Origin: Antedon mediterranea
Lineage: Eukaryota > Echinodermata > Crinoidea > Comatulida > Antedonidae
DNA: 64,000 bases
NCBI RefSeq assembly: GCF_964355755.1
Contig: NC_092678.1
Span: 18,758,922 to 18,822,921, forward strand
Direction: 5' to 3'
The position numbers and the translations under genes were made by a program. Numbering within the stretch: position 1 is the stretch's first letter; every line of letters starts with the position of its first letter. This document shows, piece after piece, positions 1-10,956 of the stretch. The notes below the pieces were generated by a model. The model had not been told where the DNA came from, searched no databases, and worked only from the letters and a program-made list of their open reading frames with translations.

Positions 1-230
1 TCGACTATAATAGGGACAGATTTATTTTTTTGGACTCATTTTAAGACAAGTTTCTCCTTCGGAAGTAGGCCTAATTCCCAGTGTGTTAATTTTTGTTGAC
101 TACATTAATCATCGTGTCTATTTATTCGTTTCTGATAATGTATTTATAGTCCTGCGGTACGTACATTTGAAATCGCCAGTTTTTTGACGCTGAAATTACT
201 GTGTATTTGAGAACCATCTAGTTAATATTA
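1..230 (-). repeat. Inverted copy of dispersed block D
   Basis: Read on the minus strand, this stretch matches 56130-56320 and, in part, 45925-46085 (shared features include agatggttctcgaatacaca and the aaaactggcgatttcaaat core). The two right-hand copies lie in the duplicated array on the plus strand, so this copy is inverted about 45 kb away. It occupies the intron just before the first visible exon of the receptor gene at 280. It carries an extra six bases forming TAGGCCTA at 66-73 compared with 56275-56295. Confidence 0.8.
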
Positions 231-279
231 ATGAACTGTAAATAAATGGATAAAAATTATTTATATTTTTGTAATACAG

Positions 280-407
280 GAAAAAATGCTTCTCTTGCGA
301 CGCGACACTGTGCTGGAGATGTCTTAACAGGAGCTGCATGGGGATTCATCATTGTAACAGACTGTGGAATTGAAACAACATCAAGCAAAATACAAATATT
401 ATATGAG
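280..407 (+). CDS. Exon: second half of HRM domain (gene 1)
   Basis: Acceptor ATACAG at 274-279, donor GTAACA at 408. It encodes SLATRHCAGDVLTGAAWG and then TDCG, the C-x-G-x-W-x-C half of the hormone receptor motif. The homologous exons are 30165-30277 and 39961-40088. Enters in phase 1, leaves in phase 0. Confidence 0.82.
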
Positions 408-3400
408 GTAACACAATGTATCATTACTATTTGGTACCACATGTACTTAAGTATTAGTACTACTACACGGTAAAATGTTATATGCATTGGTAGTATTAAA
501 ACGTTCTAGTGCACTTTCAAATTTCAAAAATTGTAGTTGCGAGCCTGTAGACTACTGTATTTTAATTCGAGTCCGCGCCTTGCAAAATATAACTGTCAAT
601 ATTTTAAAGCATAAACTGTTTTCCCCATTAAACTCATAAACTTTCAATATTTATCTTTTTATTATCTTACTGTTAACAAACTACACATAATGCAATAATA
701 AAAATGGATAGATAATGAAAACAAAGAAACATTCAAGTGAAACAAATACATTCTCCTTAAGCAATACCGGAATCCTGTAGACTTTCTTAAATGTTTTTAT
801 TTCCTTTTTGCCAGACTAAAGTTACTGAAAATAATAGTGTTGCTGTAGCCAATGATCTTGCATACCTCACAAATAATACGGAAGACCTTGATGAAGAGAC
901 GGTTCAGTTAGTTGCAGAAATTTTAAAAGATATCGTTAATCTCGAACTACCTGATGAAAACGTAATTTATCTTTTTTAAACCAATCATGATGATGCTTTT
1001 TAAATAGAATGTAAAGAAATTACTTATTCTCTCCATTTAATTTATAAGCAATATTACTTTATTTTATTTTACATAATTGTTCTTAAATAAATGTATTACT
1101 TAATCTGCTGCTTCTATCTTTCATCAATGTCAAATGTTAGGTGGAAGACTAAAACAGAACAGTTATAGACGAGGCACAATAGGCATATATTTTGGTTTTT
1201 CCAAGCCTACAATCCACATCATTTCGTTGAAAAAACGTCTCAAAAGCTTACGAAAAGCTAAACAGTCAATAACTTTCATTATCAAATCCGTTAGTAACCA
1301 AGCAAATTTCACGGAAACATATAGTTGTTGACACATTTGCCTTACCAAAACCAAACTATTCTTCTTCTAGATAACATTAGATGTGGTTGAGGTTGTTGAT
1401 AACATAATCGATTCTGGTGTGTTTGACTCCGAAACATCAATGAGAGAAACGGCATCCTCATTTGTGACATCACTAGAAAGACAACTCGCAACAATGGCAG
1501 TGGAAGGCATTAACTTCACCAGTGTACAACCACACGTTGGTGTGATGACTCTTGCCATCAACACGGCATCTCTTGTGAATGATTTAGCATACGTTTCTAT
1601 TTCAGACGGTGACTCGCTCAAGACATTATTCGAAGCAGATAATATAAATGCACATTATGAGAAGACAATCCCTTTAGAAATGGTTGGTGCTTCCATCGCA
1701 CTTTCAACCGAGGTCATCTCAATTGATCAGAATAAGACGAGAGAAGACGAGATCCGAGTTTATTTTACAGTTTACCAGAACAGTTCCTTGTTTATTTCAA
1801 AAATGTTGGTTAATGATTCTAGCGAAGATTTACCGCCTCAAGTTAATAGTCACGTCATTTCCGCTTCAGTAGATGCAATTGAAATTGACGGGTTGGTAAC
1901 CCCAATAAGGGCTGCGTTTTTACCACGTTTTGTAAGTACTGTATAATATTACATAATTTCAAGCCATAATTACCTATGCTAATTAATACTATCCCCAACT
2001 AAATATACAATCTATCAAATATCATAGATTAACTACAACAGCTTTCCATACTGTCTAGTAATAGATACATTGAATTAATTTTTAAATATTGGTTTGTTAT
2101 CTACATTTTATTTAGAAAACTAGTAATACAAAATGTGTTTTCTGGGACTTTTCTCTTGACGATGGAATTGGTGATTGGTCAAGAGATGGCTGTCGGCTAG
2201 ATGAAACGATTGACGGTCGTGTTGTATGCTTATGTGACCATCTTACTAACTTTGCTATCCTAGTTGTAAGTAGTGATCGAATTTAAATGTAAACATTTCT
2301 TATCGTATATTATTAATGCACGTGTAAATGACAACCAAATCGGCAGTGTCAGACGTATTCATGTTTTCAAAACTTGATCTGGAGTTGTGGCTTGTTGGTT
2401 ATGATGCTTGGCTACCACTCATGGGTTCAAACCCCGTCACATGTCAGGATTTTTTCAAAGAACACAATTGCATCTCCACTTCCAAAGACTTGTAATAAGA
2501 CTTTTTTTATGTTGAGCATCTTGTGTACAATGTCTGTATGAACATCTGAGGGTCCCTGATGATCAGCAATTGCTGGATGGATCAAATACAATGCTGGATT
2601 AAATATGGTAAAAAAAAAATCTGCCATGAGTTCTGTTCCGGCGATTTCTCATTCGGGAGCTTCAATGTGCTGAAGAGCGGAGCGGTAACAATTACTATGT
2701 GTCTCTTCAAATTATATGTTTAAGAAGCCATTATTATTTGTTATCATCGAGCAGAAAAAAACCTTGCGTACTCGATCATGCATTTCAAATACATGTTGAA
2801 AACATTTAATTCTATATCAGTGTATTATATCACTTGTATGCTACAAAATATTATTTTTTTTTTCCATTTCAACTTCTCAATTCAACTTTTAAGGATTATT
2901 ACGAACAAGAGGTTTCAGGGTTTTATGAGGTATTAGCTGTAATCAGTTTGATTGGATGTATTGTTTCTATCGTTGGTTTAGCCAGTACAATTGCTACACA
3001 CCTTTTCTTTAAGTAAGTAATGGTAATTTGTTCTAAATATGTTTCAGACCTCATATATCCCAATTTGCAAATGTAATGATTTGTTACATTGTACAATAAC
3101 ACTAAAATGAAGCAAATCAAGCCAGTCCTAAACCTTCTAGGCAAAAAATCGACGACAAGTTAACTCGGCCTCATGTTAACTTGGCCTCGTACTCTATCCC
3201 AAACAAAAATAGCACAAGTAAATTTCCTGGAGATGGGGTCGGATCTGTCAGTGCATAATTGTATTCGGCCTATTTCTGTTTAAATTTTGTTTTAAATTAT
3301 ATTTAATATAATTGTCCACACTTATTATATACGTATTTCATAAAGCCACGTTTAAACTATTATATCACCAATGTATTATGTCTTAAGTAATGTATGCACT

Positions 3401-5480
3401 ACAAATAAAGAAAAAAATAAAGCTTGCTCATTCTCATCCCTGAGGACGATCGAAGTCTACTGATTGAAGCATATTGAATGAAACGTCGATAAACCCATCA
3501 GTTCTTTTCAGAAATACATACGTGGTGTAAAGCAACTTTATACCAACACACTTTTTGTCATTGCAGATCACTTCGAAGCAAAGTTCCTCAGAAAATTCTC
3601 ATCAACCTATCAATAACATTGTTATCTCTGTATCTCGTGTTTGCGATTGGCATTAAACAGACAGGTTCTAGACATGGATGCATCACTGTAGCAGTCTTGG
3701 TTCATTACTTTGGACTTGCCTCTATATTCTGGATGTCAATTGAAGCTATAAACATGTATCTTATGCTCGTCAAAGTCTTCTACGATAACATCGAACACTT
3801 TATGCTGAAAGTGTGTGTAGTAGGCTACGGTGAATGTTTTGTTATTTGCACATTTAAGTGCCTTTCACACATGCTCCGGTTCCGGTTCCTGTTCCGGAGC
3901 CGGAAAGTCGCGTCTCAACGCAACGACGCGCCACGCGTCTACACTGTGCGCGTATGCATAGTAAATTGAGTGATGAGAGCCGCGTGCAGCGTCGTGAAAA
4001 CAAAAGCGGCAAATGATATACTGTACTCGTATTCTGACACGAAGTTAAGGGCCTTTCACACCTGCTCCGGCACGGTTCCGGTCCGGCGACGGCAAATCCA
4101 ATCGAACGTCAATGTTTCGTTTTCACGCGGCTACGCGCATATCAATTGGTGCTTGGCCGCGTGGAGCGTCGTAAAAACGAGACATTTAACTGGAGCCGAC
4201 CGGAACGGGGCATGTGTGACCCTTTACAGTAACTGCAGCTGCATTTTAAATTATAAGATTTATCATTTACTAAGCTTTCTTTTATTGTAGGTATTCCTCT
4301 GATAATTGTTACAGTCTGCCTGTGTACTGACGTAGATTACTACTACAACACCAGCTAGTAAGTACGGTATTCTATGTCTTTCTATTATGTATATCGTTGA
4401 GTAGTTATGTAAACTTACCTGACTATACTGATGAGACTTTTCAACTTATGAAGATTACTACTTTGGGTAATTTCTTGTGTGTGTGAGCGCTAGATACTAA
4501 AAGTTATGTTATAAAAACGTGCCCTATATTCTTTTAAGTCACTTCGCCTCCGTATTTTTATTTCCATCGATCCCATGCAATTCAGGGGATAAGGGTACTT
4601 GGACGGGTCTGGTAAATTGACGACTTTAGATATTTGCTCATTGCTTCTAATAGTTTTCTGAACACACGAAGGTGTGCCAAAATATGTATCTTTTACTAGT
4701 TTTAAGTCCAGTCGGCTGACAACCACATTACGTGCGCATACGGGTACATGCTCCCTCGTCCCTCACCTCGACATCGTTTTAATTGTTTTTTTTGGTCAAT
4801 ATGACGACCGCCGAAACATCGATTGACCTGACCTAGGTAGGTCTATAGGTCGTCGAAAAGTGTACGCTCTCTAGTTACTAATATGGTTTATCCTTGGTAC
4901 CTACTGTAGGTTCTGTAGGTTTAGAACATTACTTTATTTGCTGTCCCGGTTTTTTTTTAAAACAAAGACAATTATTTTTTCCCGCAGCTGTTTTGTTCCG
5001 TCAGGAAGTATTCGCAACTATGGCTTCATTCTGATTGTTGGTATACTTCTGCTTTTTAATGTTGGAGCGTTCATTCTAATAATGCACAAATTGACTTGCG
5101 GACGAAATGTTGCCTTATCGACGCGAGGTGAAGTTTCAAAACGTCTCCAAACTTCCGTTGGACTTTCGGTACTATTGGGCCTAACATGGGTTTTGGGATT
5201 CCTCGCAATCGATGCAGACTCGTCCTCTCGCGACGCGTTTCAGTTGTTATTCTGTGTCTTCAACTCTCTGCAAGGCCTCTTCATTTTTCTGTTTTTCTGC
5301 GTACGTCAGAAGAACGTTCGTGACGCCTGGATGTCCTGTTGCAAAGAAAGGGACAGCAGAGCTACGAGATCTAAATGTGCTATCGTTAGCAATACGGGCA
5401 AAACTAATGGTATACAAATGACAAGCTATTCCAGTCATGATACAAATATTACCAGTCAAAACAACGAATATAATATGTAA
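280..5480 (+). CDS. Adhesion GPCR, 3' part (HRM/GAIN/GPS/7TM), 5' end outside window
   Basis: Eight exons with GT-AG borders: 280-407, 815-961, 1371-1931, 2116-2265, 2894-3012, 3567-3829, 4291-4357, 4988-5480. Joined, they give 641 residues in one open frame ending in TAA. The protein is a surface receptor of the aGPCR family: second half of an HRM domain, GAIN domain, GPS autoproteolysis motif, seven membrane helices and a short cytoplasmic tail. Family knowledge: the GPS is cut before the T of HLT and the released stalk (here TNFAILVDYYE-like) acts as tethered agonist. Exon phases and sizes match the genes at 12359-34543 and 36534-43205, so it is a tandem paralog. The first exon enters in phase 1, so at least one upstream exon (first half of HRM, ectodomain, signal peptide) lies left of the window. 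Ligand unknown. Confidence 0.88.
815..961 (+). CDS. Exon: helical start of GAIN domain (gene 1)
   Basis: 147 nt, acceptor CCAG at 811-814, donor GTAATT at 962, phase 0 on both sides. It encodes an acidic helical segment containing NDLAYLTNNTEDLDEETVQ, equal in length to 30480-30626 and 40248-40394, and fits GAIN subdomain A. Confidence 0.85.
1371..1931 (+). CDS. Exon: main GAIN domain (gene 1)
   Basis: 561 nt, phase 0 on both sides, acceptor TTCTAG at 1365-1370, donor GTAAGT at 1932. It encodes ITLDVVEVVDNIIDSG and later YFTVYQNSSLFIS, ending LPRF. The length compares with 555 nt in the gene 2 paralog (31025-31579). Several N-glycosylation sequons (for example NSS, NDSS) are visible. Confidence 0.9.
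2116..2265 (+). CDS. Exon: GPS motif (gene 1)
   Basis: 150 nt, phase 0. It encodes CVFWDF, then DWSRDGC, then VVCLCDHLTNFAILV. Four Cys, both Trp and the HLT cleavage triplet of an active GPS are present, so autoproteolysis is expected (inference from the family). Confidence 0.92.
2381..2600 (+). repeat. tRNA-derived SINE
   Basis: Sits in the intron after the GPS exon. It has a tRNA-like head with an A-box-like stretch (tggcttgttggttatg) and a consensus B box gggttcaaacccc (2423-2435), followed by a non-tRNA body. The head is too diverged to be a working tRNA gene. Family not assigned. Confidence 0.6.
2894..5480 (+). CDS. Exons: seven-helix domain and tail (gene 1)
   Basis: Four exons. 2894-3012 encodes DYYEQE and TM1. 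3567-3829 encodes ICL1, TM2 and TM3 with the conserved extracellular Cys (RHGCITV) and a WMSIEAINMYLM motif. 4291-4357 encodes TM4 (PLIIVTVCL). 4988-5480 encodes ECL2 Cys (YCFVPSG), TM5 to TM7 with VLLGLTWVLGFLA and FNSLQGLFIFLFFCVRQ, and a Ser/Thr-rich tail of about 55 residues. The motifs are those of class B2 receptors, nearest in style to the ADGRG group (inference). Confidence 0.9.
3854..4230. repeat. GC-rich MITE pair in TM3/TM4 intron
   Basis: Two related starts occur, ttaagtgcctttcacacat at 3854 and ttaagggcctttcacacctg at 4045. The inverted end catgtgtgaccctttaca lies near 4211-4228. The interior is GC-rich (gctccggttccgg, cgcgtggagcgtcg) in an otherwise AT-rich intron. The structure suggests one element plus a partial second copy, non-autonomous, with TTAA at the left borders. 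Confidence 0.6.
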
Positions 5481-5651
5481 AACCTGAAGAGGATGTATAT
5501 ATAATTTGTATTACTGTTCCGATGTGGTTAATAATATATATAATGTTATGATTCACTTTTAGTGAGACTGCCTAGCTAGATTTTTTACACAAAACTATAA
5601 AGGTGAAAAATAATCCTTACAATTTTTGTTTTTGAATATGCTATTTTAATG

Positions 5652-6058
5652 TTTAAGGCCCATTCACACTAGGACGATAACGATCGACGATAAATTTATA
5701 AGCATGCATTTTTTTAACATAAAACAAAAGAAATTAGAAAGGGTTTCGTACTAGGACTATAGGATAATCTTTTATGCTGTCTTTGATAAAAATAATATTT
5801 TTAAAATTCCAATCAAATGACGTCATGATACATAAAAACAATAAAATCGTTGTATTGTCACGATATTATTGCTCTTACTAATCATGACGTCATTTGATTG
5901 GACGTGTGAAAATATAATTTTCATTAAAGGAAGCATAGATGGTTATTCTATAGTTCTAGAATGAAAAGGTTTTATTTTTCTTTTATTTTATGTATGAAAA
6001 ATGCAAATTGTTGTCTATTATCGTCGATCGTTATCGTCCTAGTGTGAATGGGCCTTAA
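5652..6058. mobile_element. Foldback MITE with TTAA flanks
   Basis: The left end ggcccattcacactaggacg (from 5656) and right end cgtcctagtgtgaatgggcc (to 6054) are perfect inverted repeats, continuing inward to at least 37 bp (cgataacgatcgacgataa and its complement). Both ends are bordered by TTAA. The interior is also partly self-complementary (tgacgtcat and flanks at 5818-5828 and 5884-5893). No coding capacity, about 400 bp. TTAA duplication is typical of the piggyBac superfamily (inference). Confidence 0.85.
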
Positions 6059-6309
6059 TTCACCTTATCTCCACCTTATCCAAAAATTGGAGGAAAAAAT
6101 GTATATACCCGACAAAAACTGTAATTTAAATTTAAAAAATGCCAGCCAAATATGCCAAAATATGCTTGGGAATGTATAATGAAAACAAAGAACTTATACT
6201 TTTATGAGACTTTAATAGAGATTATAAATTAGACATTGGCAAAATCAATATAATATAAGAATACCATAAACAAACTAGAAAATATTTTTAAGTTAACACC
6301 GATTGCTAA

Positions 6310-6465
6310 CGATATTGTATCTTTTCTGGTGGGTAAGCCTTAAAGTTCTTTGAACTTATTTGCCCACCAGCCACACATCTTTCTTGTATATATATATGTT
6401 TATTGTTACTTAATTATCATATTCATTTTGTGTGGAAAATCAATAAAAACAAACAAACAAACATA
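6310..6465 (+). repeat. Retroelement 3' end with (AAAC)n tail
   Basis: A stem-loop (ggtgggtaag / cttatttgcccacc, 6330-6367) is followed by tgtgtggaaaatcaataaaa and a (caaa)n tail. The same ending (tgtgtggaaaattaataaaa plus caaa repeats) occurs at 26701-26740, so both are 3' ends of one retroelement family. Confidence 0.55.
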
Positions 6466-7618
6466 AAACAAGGGTCACTAAACAATCAGTGACATGTTGA
6501 CTTGGTATTATCATCAATTCCCGAACGTCATGTACTAACTGGAGTCGCTCATTATATCATTAAATAACCATTCCTTAGTTTATACATATATCTAGAAAAA
6601 GAAAATAAAAGCAATAGATGTAAGACAAATACTTGTAGAAATTTTAAAAACGTTAACAAATAATCATTTATCGGATATTTACAAGGAAATAATGAAATGA
6701 ATGAATTAACTAATAAAGATGACGAAGAAAATAAATAATAATAAATGATCTATTTTGAACAACATTTCAAATAAGAAGAAATTATGCAATATCATGTTTA
6801 ATGTTCAAATGTTTTAATGGCACTGCATCTTCAAGACTATGTAATGATATGGGAATGGTGTTCGATAGACATTTTTATAGCACTAGTCAATCTAATACAC
6901 TCAATATGGTTCCCCCTGAGCCACATATAAAGATAATGAGCACTTCACTCAAATTTGCCGGCGCTTATGTATAGAATGATCTAACAGAACTTAAAGTTTA
7001 GATCAGATTGTAAAACAAAATATTTCAATATAAATCATCACTATTTTAACATTTTGCGAACAGTTTTATTTAGGGATTTGGGGATTCATTAGAAATGATG
7101 TCTTTTTAAGCTATTTAATTGCCAAGGTTTAAATAACCATCCATGCTTCCAGGTAAATTACATTCTTATTATTCCGTTTTTTTTCCACTCCATATATCAT
7201 ATAATGTATACATATATTTGTCTTTGTATTGTCATTGTTATTAGTTTTAAAGAGTTTGTTTCTATATTTTTTTACCTTTACTTAATTTACATTGTTGAAT
7301 AAATCCGATATTCACGTGTTGCACTTTATGTAAAAATGTTGATTCTTTCATTGTCTCTTCTTGCCTTTTATACCGTACTTTTTTTATAACATAATGCCTA
7401 CTACTATTAATAGACAACTTATTTTATACACTAAAACCTATAAAATTGGTTGTTTTACGACACACTTTATTCTCATTATTAAAATGATAAATCGAAATAT
7501 CTCAAAGCCGGAAGTACTAATACATAATACTATTTATAGCTTTAACCAAACAAACCGCTAATAATTACACAATCATATATAATTAAACATTCGGAGGAGA
7601 ATAGTTTTCTTAAAAAAT

Positions 7619-7721
7619 ATGGCTTGGTTAGCGTATGTCGGATTAATCGCTGTGGCAACCCATGCATTGTCTTTGATGTCTTTGGCATGGTCATTTCACA
7701 CGCTAACTTATGAAGAATGCT
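7619..7721 (+). pseudogene. Signal-peptide exon of decayed copy
   Basis: ATG at 7619, hydrophobic leader (MAWLAYVGLIAVATHALS), then LTYEEC, donor GTAAGT at 7722. The EEC(C) end and phase match the first exon of the lectin-type receptor gene (EEYEECC). The exon itself is undamaged and could still be transcribed. Confidence 0.65.
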
Positions 7722-8363
7722 GTAAGTGTAAGTACTTTATGTTAGGAAGCTTTTGAACCAGACGATATAAATATATATTACGAGACTATTTTTCCTTTTG
7801 AAGTCATATCAGCGTCAATGTCTATTTCGCCTGAGATATTCTTAATTAGCCAAGCTCAAATTGACGTAGATTAGATCCGATTGTTGATTACGGTTTATCA
7901 GAATAGTTCGTTGTTTATTTCGAACAATTTGGATAAAGCCTCTGTAGAAGGATTTACTCGTCGAGTCAAACCAAGTGACATAGTCTAGAGTAAAGAGTAT
8001 ATAAACACATAAACATTTGTTAAAGATTAATTTGTGTAAAACAAAACGGCTTACATTGGAACATATTGTATGCACTTGTTATATTTATACAAACGTGATT
8101 TTGTATAGCTGAATAAACGCATAATTATAGGCCTGTGAATCTAATAGTCGTTTCTTGTGTTTGGTTCCTGGCACTACGACGCAATATAAGGAAGTTAGCG
8201 CAACGCAAGTAATGTGTAGTACTAATAATTTAAAAATGTTTTCTTTTTGTACAGGAAATTACCAACAATGTTTCCTGGAATTTTTCGCTTAATGGCGGAT
8301 TAGGTGATTGCTCAAACAAAGGATGTGACCTAAATGGAACAACAGACGGTCGTGTTCTATGCT

Positions 8364-9508
8364 TATTTATTTATATATTTATTTATTTATTTGGAATTAC
8401 ACCTTTAGGTCGGTGGCACACTTAGCAAAAAGGTGCATCCTTTACAATAACAATATAAAATATAACAATTAACAGAAAAGTAAAAAGGCAAAAGCAACTA
8501 TCAACACCTATCCTACCCCCCCCCCACCCCCACCACTAATTTACATCGATACATACAGTAGATCATTACTTTACACAAATGAATACAAAACAAAATATAG
8601 CAAAAGTGTATTAAATAAAATCACCTGACTAAATACAGGTTATTACGTAAATCCACCAACCCCCTGACCCACCCCTTTTCAATTTACTTAATGTAGCAAT
8701 GTAGATAACATAGTTATTGAGTCATGGAATTCAGTGAATCATTTCGAAGTTTCCATGCTTGTTTTAGATATCTTTTACAAAAACTATCAAAAATATTTTC
8801 ACACTCTTCATCAATTAAATTATCTGAGTATCCCAAAATATATTTAAGTTTGTCATTTTCATGAGAAGTATAAAAAGTATCAAACATATCTTTGTTGCCA
8901 TTTCTATACATATCCACATATAAATTAAATAATTCCTGATTACGTATATTATTTAAAGCTGGACAATTAAGGATGTGTACCGCATAATTTACATTTTTTA
9001 TTATAATCAATATTCCAATTTGCAGTTCTATCATTCAAAGGTAGAGTATTTGAACGAGCTTTAAATGTTAATGCAGCACCTTCAAAATTAGTTTTATCAA
9101 TTAAGTAGTTTTCAAGTCCATGTTTTGATTTTAGTGTTTCATAGATTTGGAGACTTGATTTATTTTGTAATTGAATTCTCCATTCATCTATCATTATTAT
9201 AGAGTTAAGTTTTCTTAAGATTTCAGAAATTGGAAAGTAGACTTCTTTATAATTTGAGAGAGTAGTGAAAATATTGTTGGAATCACAATTACACTTCAAG
9301 GGAATATCGTTTATACAAGATAGAAACTTATACCTTAAGTCTTTAAATTCACAATTAAGTTGTAGCATTCCAATAAACATAATTTTTGGCCATCGATAGT
9401 TTTCCATCTTTATAATTCTATGGAAGTATTTCATACGAAGAGCGTTATGGATCTCGTTAATTGGAGACCAACCAAGCTCTCCATATAAGGCGGCACAAGG
9501 TGTATTTA
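8364..9508 (-). mobile_element. 5'-truncated LINE inserted in GPS exon
   Basis: On the minus strand, two overlapping reading frames (9434-8967 and 9034-8714, offset by a frameshift) give a C-terminal LINE protein fragment: TFKARSNTLPLNDRTANW, then a CKLCG and HILNCP zinc-knuckle-like segment. The plus-strand left border carries (ttta)n, that is an (AAAT)n tail on the minus strand at 8362-8392. The flanks are the two halves of a GPS exon (ggtcgtgttctatgctta / tctaaccaacttcgcgattc), which fixes the borders within a few bases. Confidence 0.85.
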
Positions 9509-9867
9509 AAGCTCATCTAACCAACTTCGCGATTCTTGTAGTAAGTATTTAGACAAGTCAGGAGAAATAAATTAATACTGTACTAGATATACAATAATAC
9601 TAACGACAGAAATTATTTATTCTTATAATTATTTCATATGTAGCGATGAGTAATTCCTAATTTTTTAGGACTATTACGAACGTGAAGATGCTCACAATGC
9701 TTTATCACTATCAGTTTGATCGGATGCATTGTTTCTGTTGTCTGCTTGGCGATTACAATTATCACACACATTTACCTTAAGTAAGTACTTTAAGTAGAAA
9801 AGGGATACAAACACGTGCACACATGCATGTATTTTAATAAAAATAATATATTTACTGCTATTCCTCC

Positions 9868-10140
9868 TCCTCCAATATACATCCTTGGCTTTGCTTCACG
9901 AACGAAGATTTTATGTCCACGTCTGTCACAGGCTCGTTTGTGGCTTAAAAGTCCGATGCAAGAAAGGCATGTCCGTCCACAACGGCTGCAGAAGAATGTC
10001 GGGTGCAACTCTTGTGGTTGTGGTTCAACATTTCGGTTTTTTCTCTTTTTTCTTTTTTCTTCAAGGGCTATCTTGCATGTGTTTTCGAAAAAGTTGACCG
10101 CTTGGTTGGTGGTGTGACGCCAGGCCACACTGTTATATAC
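9868..10140 (-). mobile_element. LINE-type zinc-finger fragment
   Basis: The minus-strand frame encodes HPTFFCSRCGRTCLSC, IGLLSHKRAC and DRRG. This C2H2 pattern (CxxCGRxCxSxIGLxSHxRxC) is common at the end of non-LTR retrotransposon proteins. No other domain is left. It lies between the TM1 and TM2 remnants of the decayed receptor. Confidence 0.6.
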
Positions 10141-10956
10141 AAAATATAAATAGAAAACACATAACTTCACTTACTCTAAATGTAATTGAAAACACATTAT
10201 TATAGTTTTTTTTTTTTTGGTTTGTGTACAACACAAGTGAAGAACATTAGAACAGTTTGGATACGTTTTGATACTACACAGCTATTCAAATCATCTGATA
10301 TTGTTTTTTTTTTATTGTAGAAAATGTCGAAGAAAACGTCCATAACAAATTCTGATTAATTTTTCAATATCTCTGCTACTTCTTTACTTCGTATTTGCAA
10401 TTGGCATTAAGCAGACAGGTTCTAAAAATGGATGCAGCGCTGATTCACAACTTTGGACTTGTCTCTAATTTCTGGATGTCAATCGAAGCTTTAAACATGT
10501 GTGTTATGCTCATCAAGTCTTCTACGATAACATCGAACACTTATGCTGAAAGTGTTTGTAGCAGGTTACCGGATAAATGAGGCATTATCTAATCTCACTA
10601 ATTAGCCTACTAATTAGTAGTTTATGTTTTATTAAACTAATTATTATTGCACAACAGTAGTAAGCAAGAATTATTGGAAAGTTAGTAAGATTGTGTCTAA
10701 AATACATGCATGGGTCATAATATACTACTATACTATGTACATTTGAATATTAATATGATATTATTACAAACACAAATTAAAACATTGAATGACCTACAAA
10801 ATCGGTTGTTCCATTTAAATTATCATTGTTAAATCTCTTTTAAAAATAATTTTTTAATTATATAAATTCATTTTAATTTTCTTTTGTAGGATTTCCTCTG
10901 CTAATTGTTGCAGTTTGTCTGAGTATTGATGTTGATCAGTACAAAAACGGAAATTA

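Larger units (their letters stand above)
5481..7618. other. Intergenic stretch between gene 1 and decayed copy
   Basis: No supported gene. It holds the foldback MITE at 5652-6058, a retroelement 3' tail at 6310-6465 and, from about 7300, a block that resembles 11220-11590 upstream of the gene at 12359. The rest (6470-7300) is AT-rich with nothing recognisable. Confidence 0.6.
7619..10956 (+). pseudogene. Decayed adhesion GPCR copy
   Basis: Six recognisable parts in receptor order. 7619-7721: signal-peptide exon (MAWLAYVGLIAVATHA..., ending TYEECC, same phase-1 end as the exon at 36534-36615). 7749-7970: GAIN remnant with an in-frame TAG where paralogs read VDEIR. 8255-8362 plus about 9510-9540: GPS exon split by a LINE, with one Trp changed to Cys and the first Cys missing. 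9669-9780: TM1 exon, 112 nt against 119-122, frameshifted. 10321-10571: TM2/TM3 exon with stops and indels. 10890-10956: TM4 exon, still intact at 67 nt. Lectin, HRM and the last TM exon are missing. Several independent lesions make it non-functional as a receptor. Confidence 0.85.

Noticed and set aside
1367-1621. Antisense open frame
   Set aside because: Shadow of the GAIN exon.
2381-2450. tRNA gene
   Set aside because: Good B box but no paired acceptor stem; SINE head.
3619-3969. TM2/TM3 exon extended to a stop at 3969
   Set aside because: The donor at 3830 and the paralogous exon size (263 nt) show the exon ends at 3829; the rest is MITE sequence.
5212-5459. Alternate-frame and antisense open frames over the last exon of gene 1
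   Set aside because: Shadows of the receptor frame; the same shadows recur over the paralogous exons at 34242-34472 and 42985-43215.
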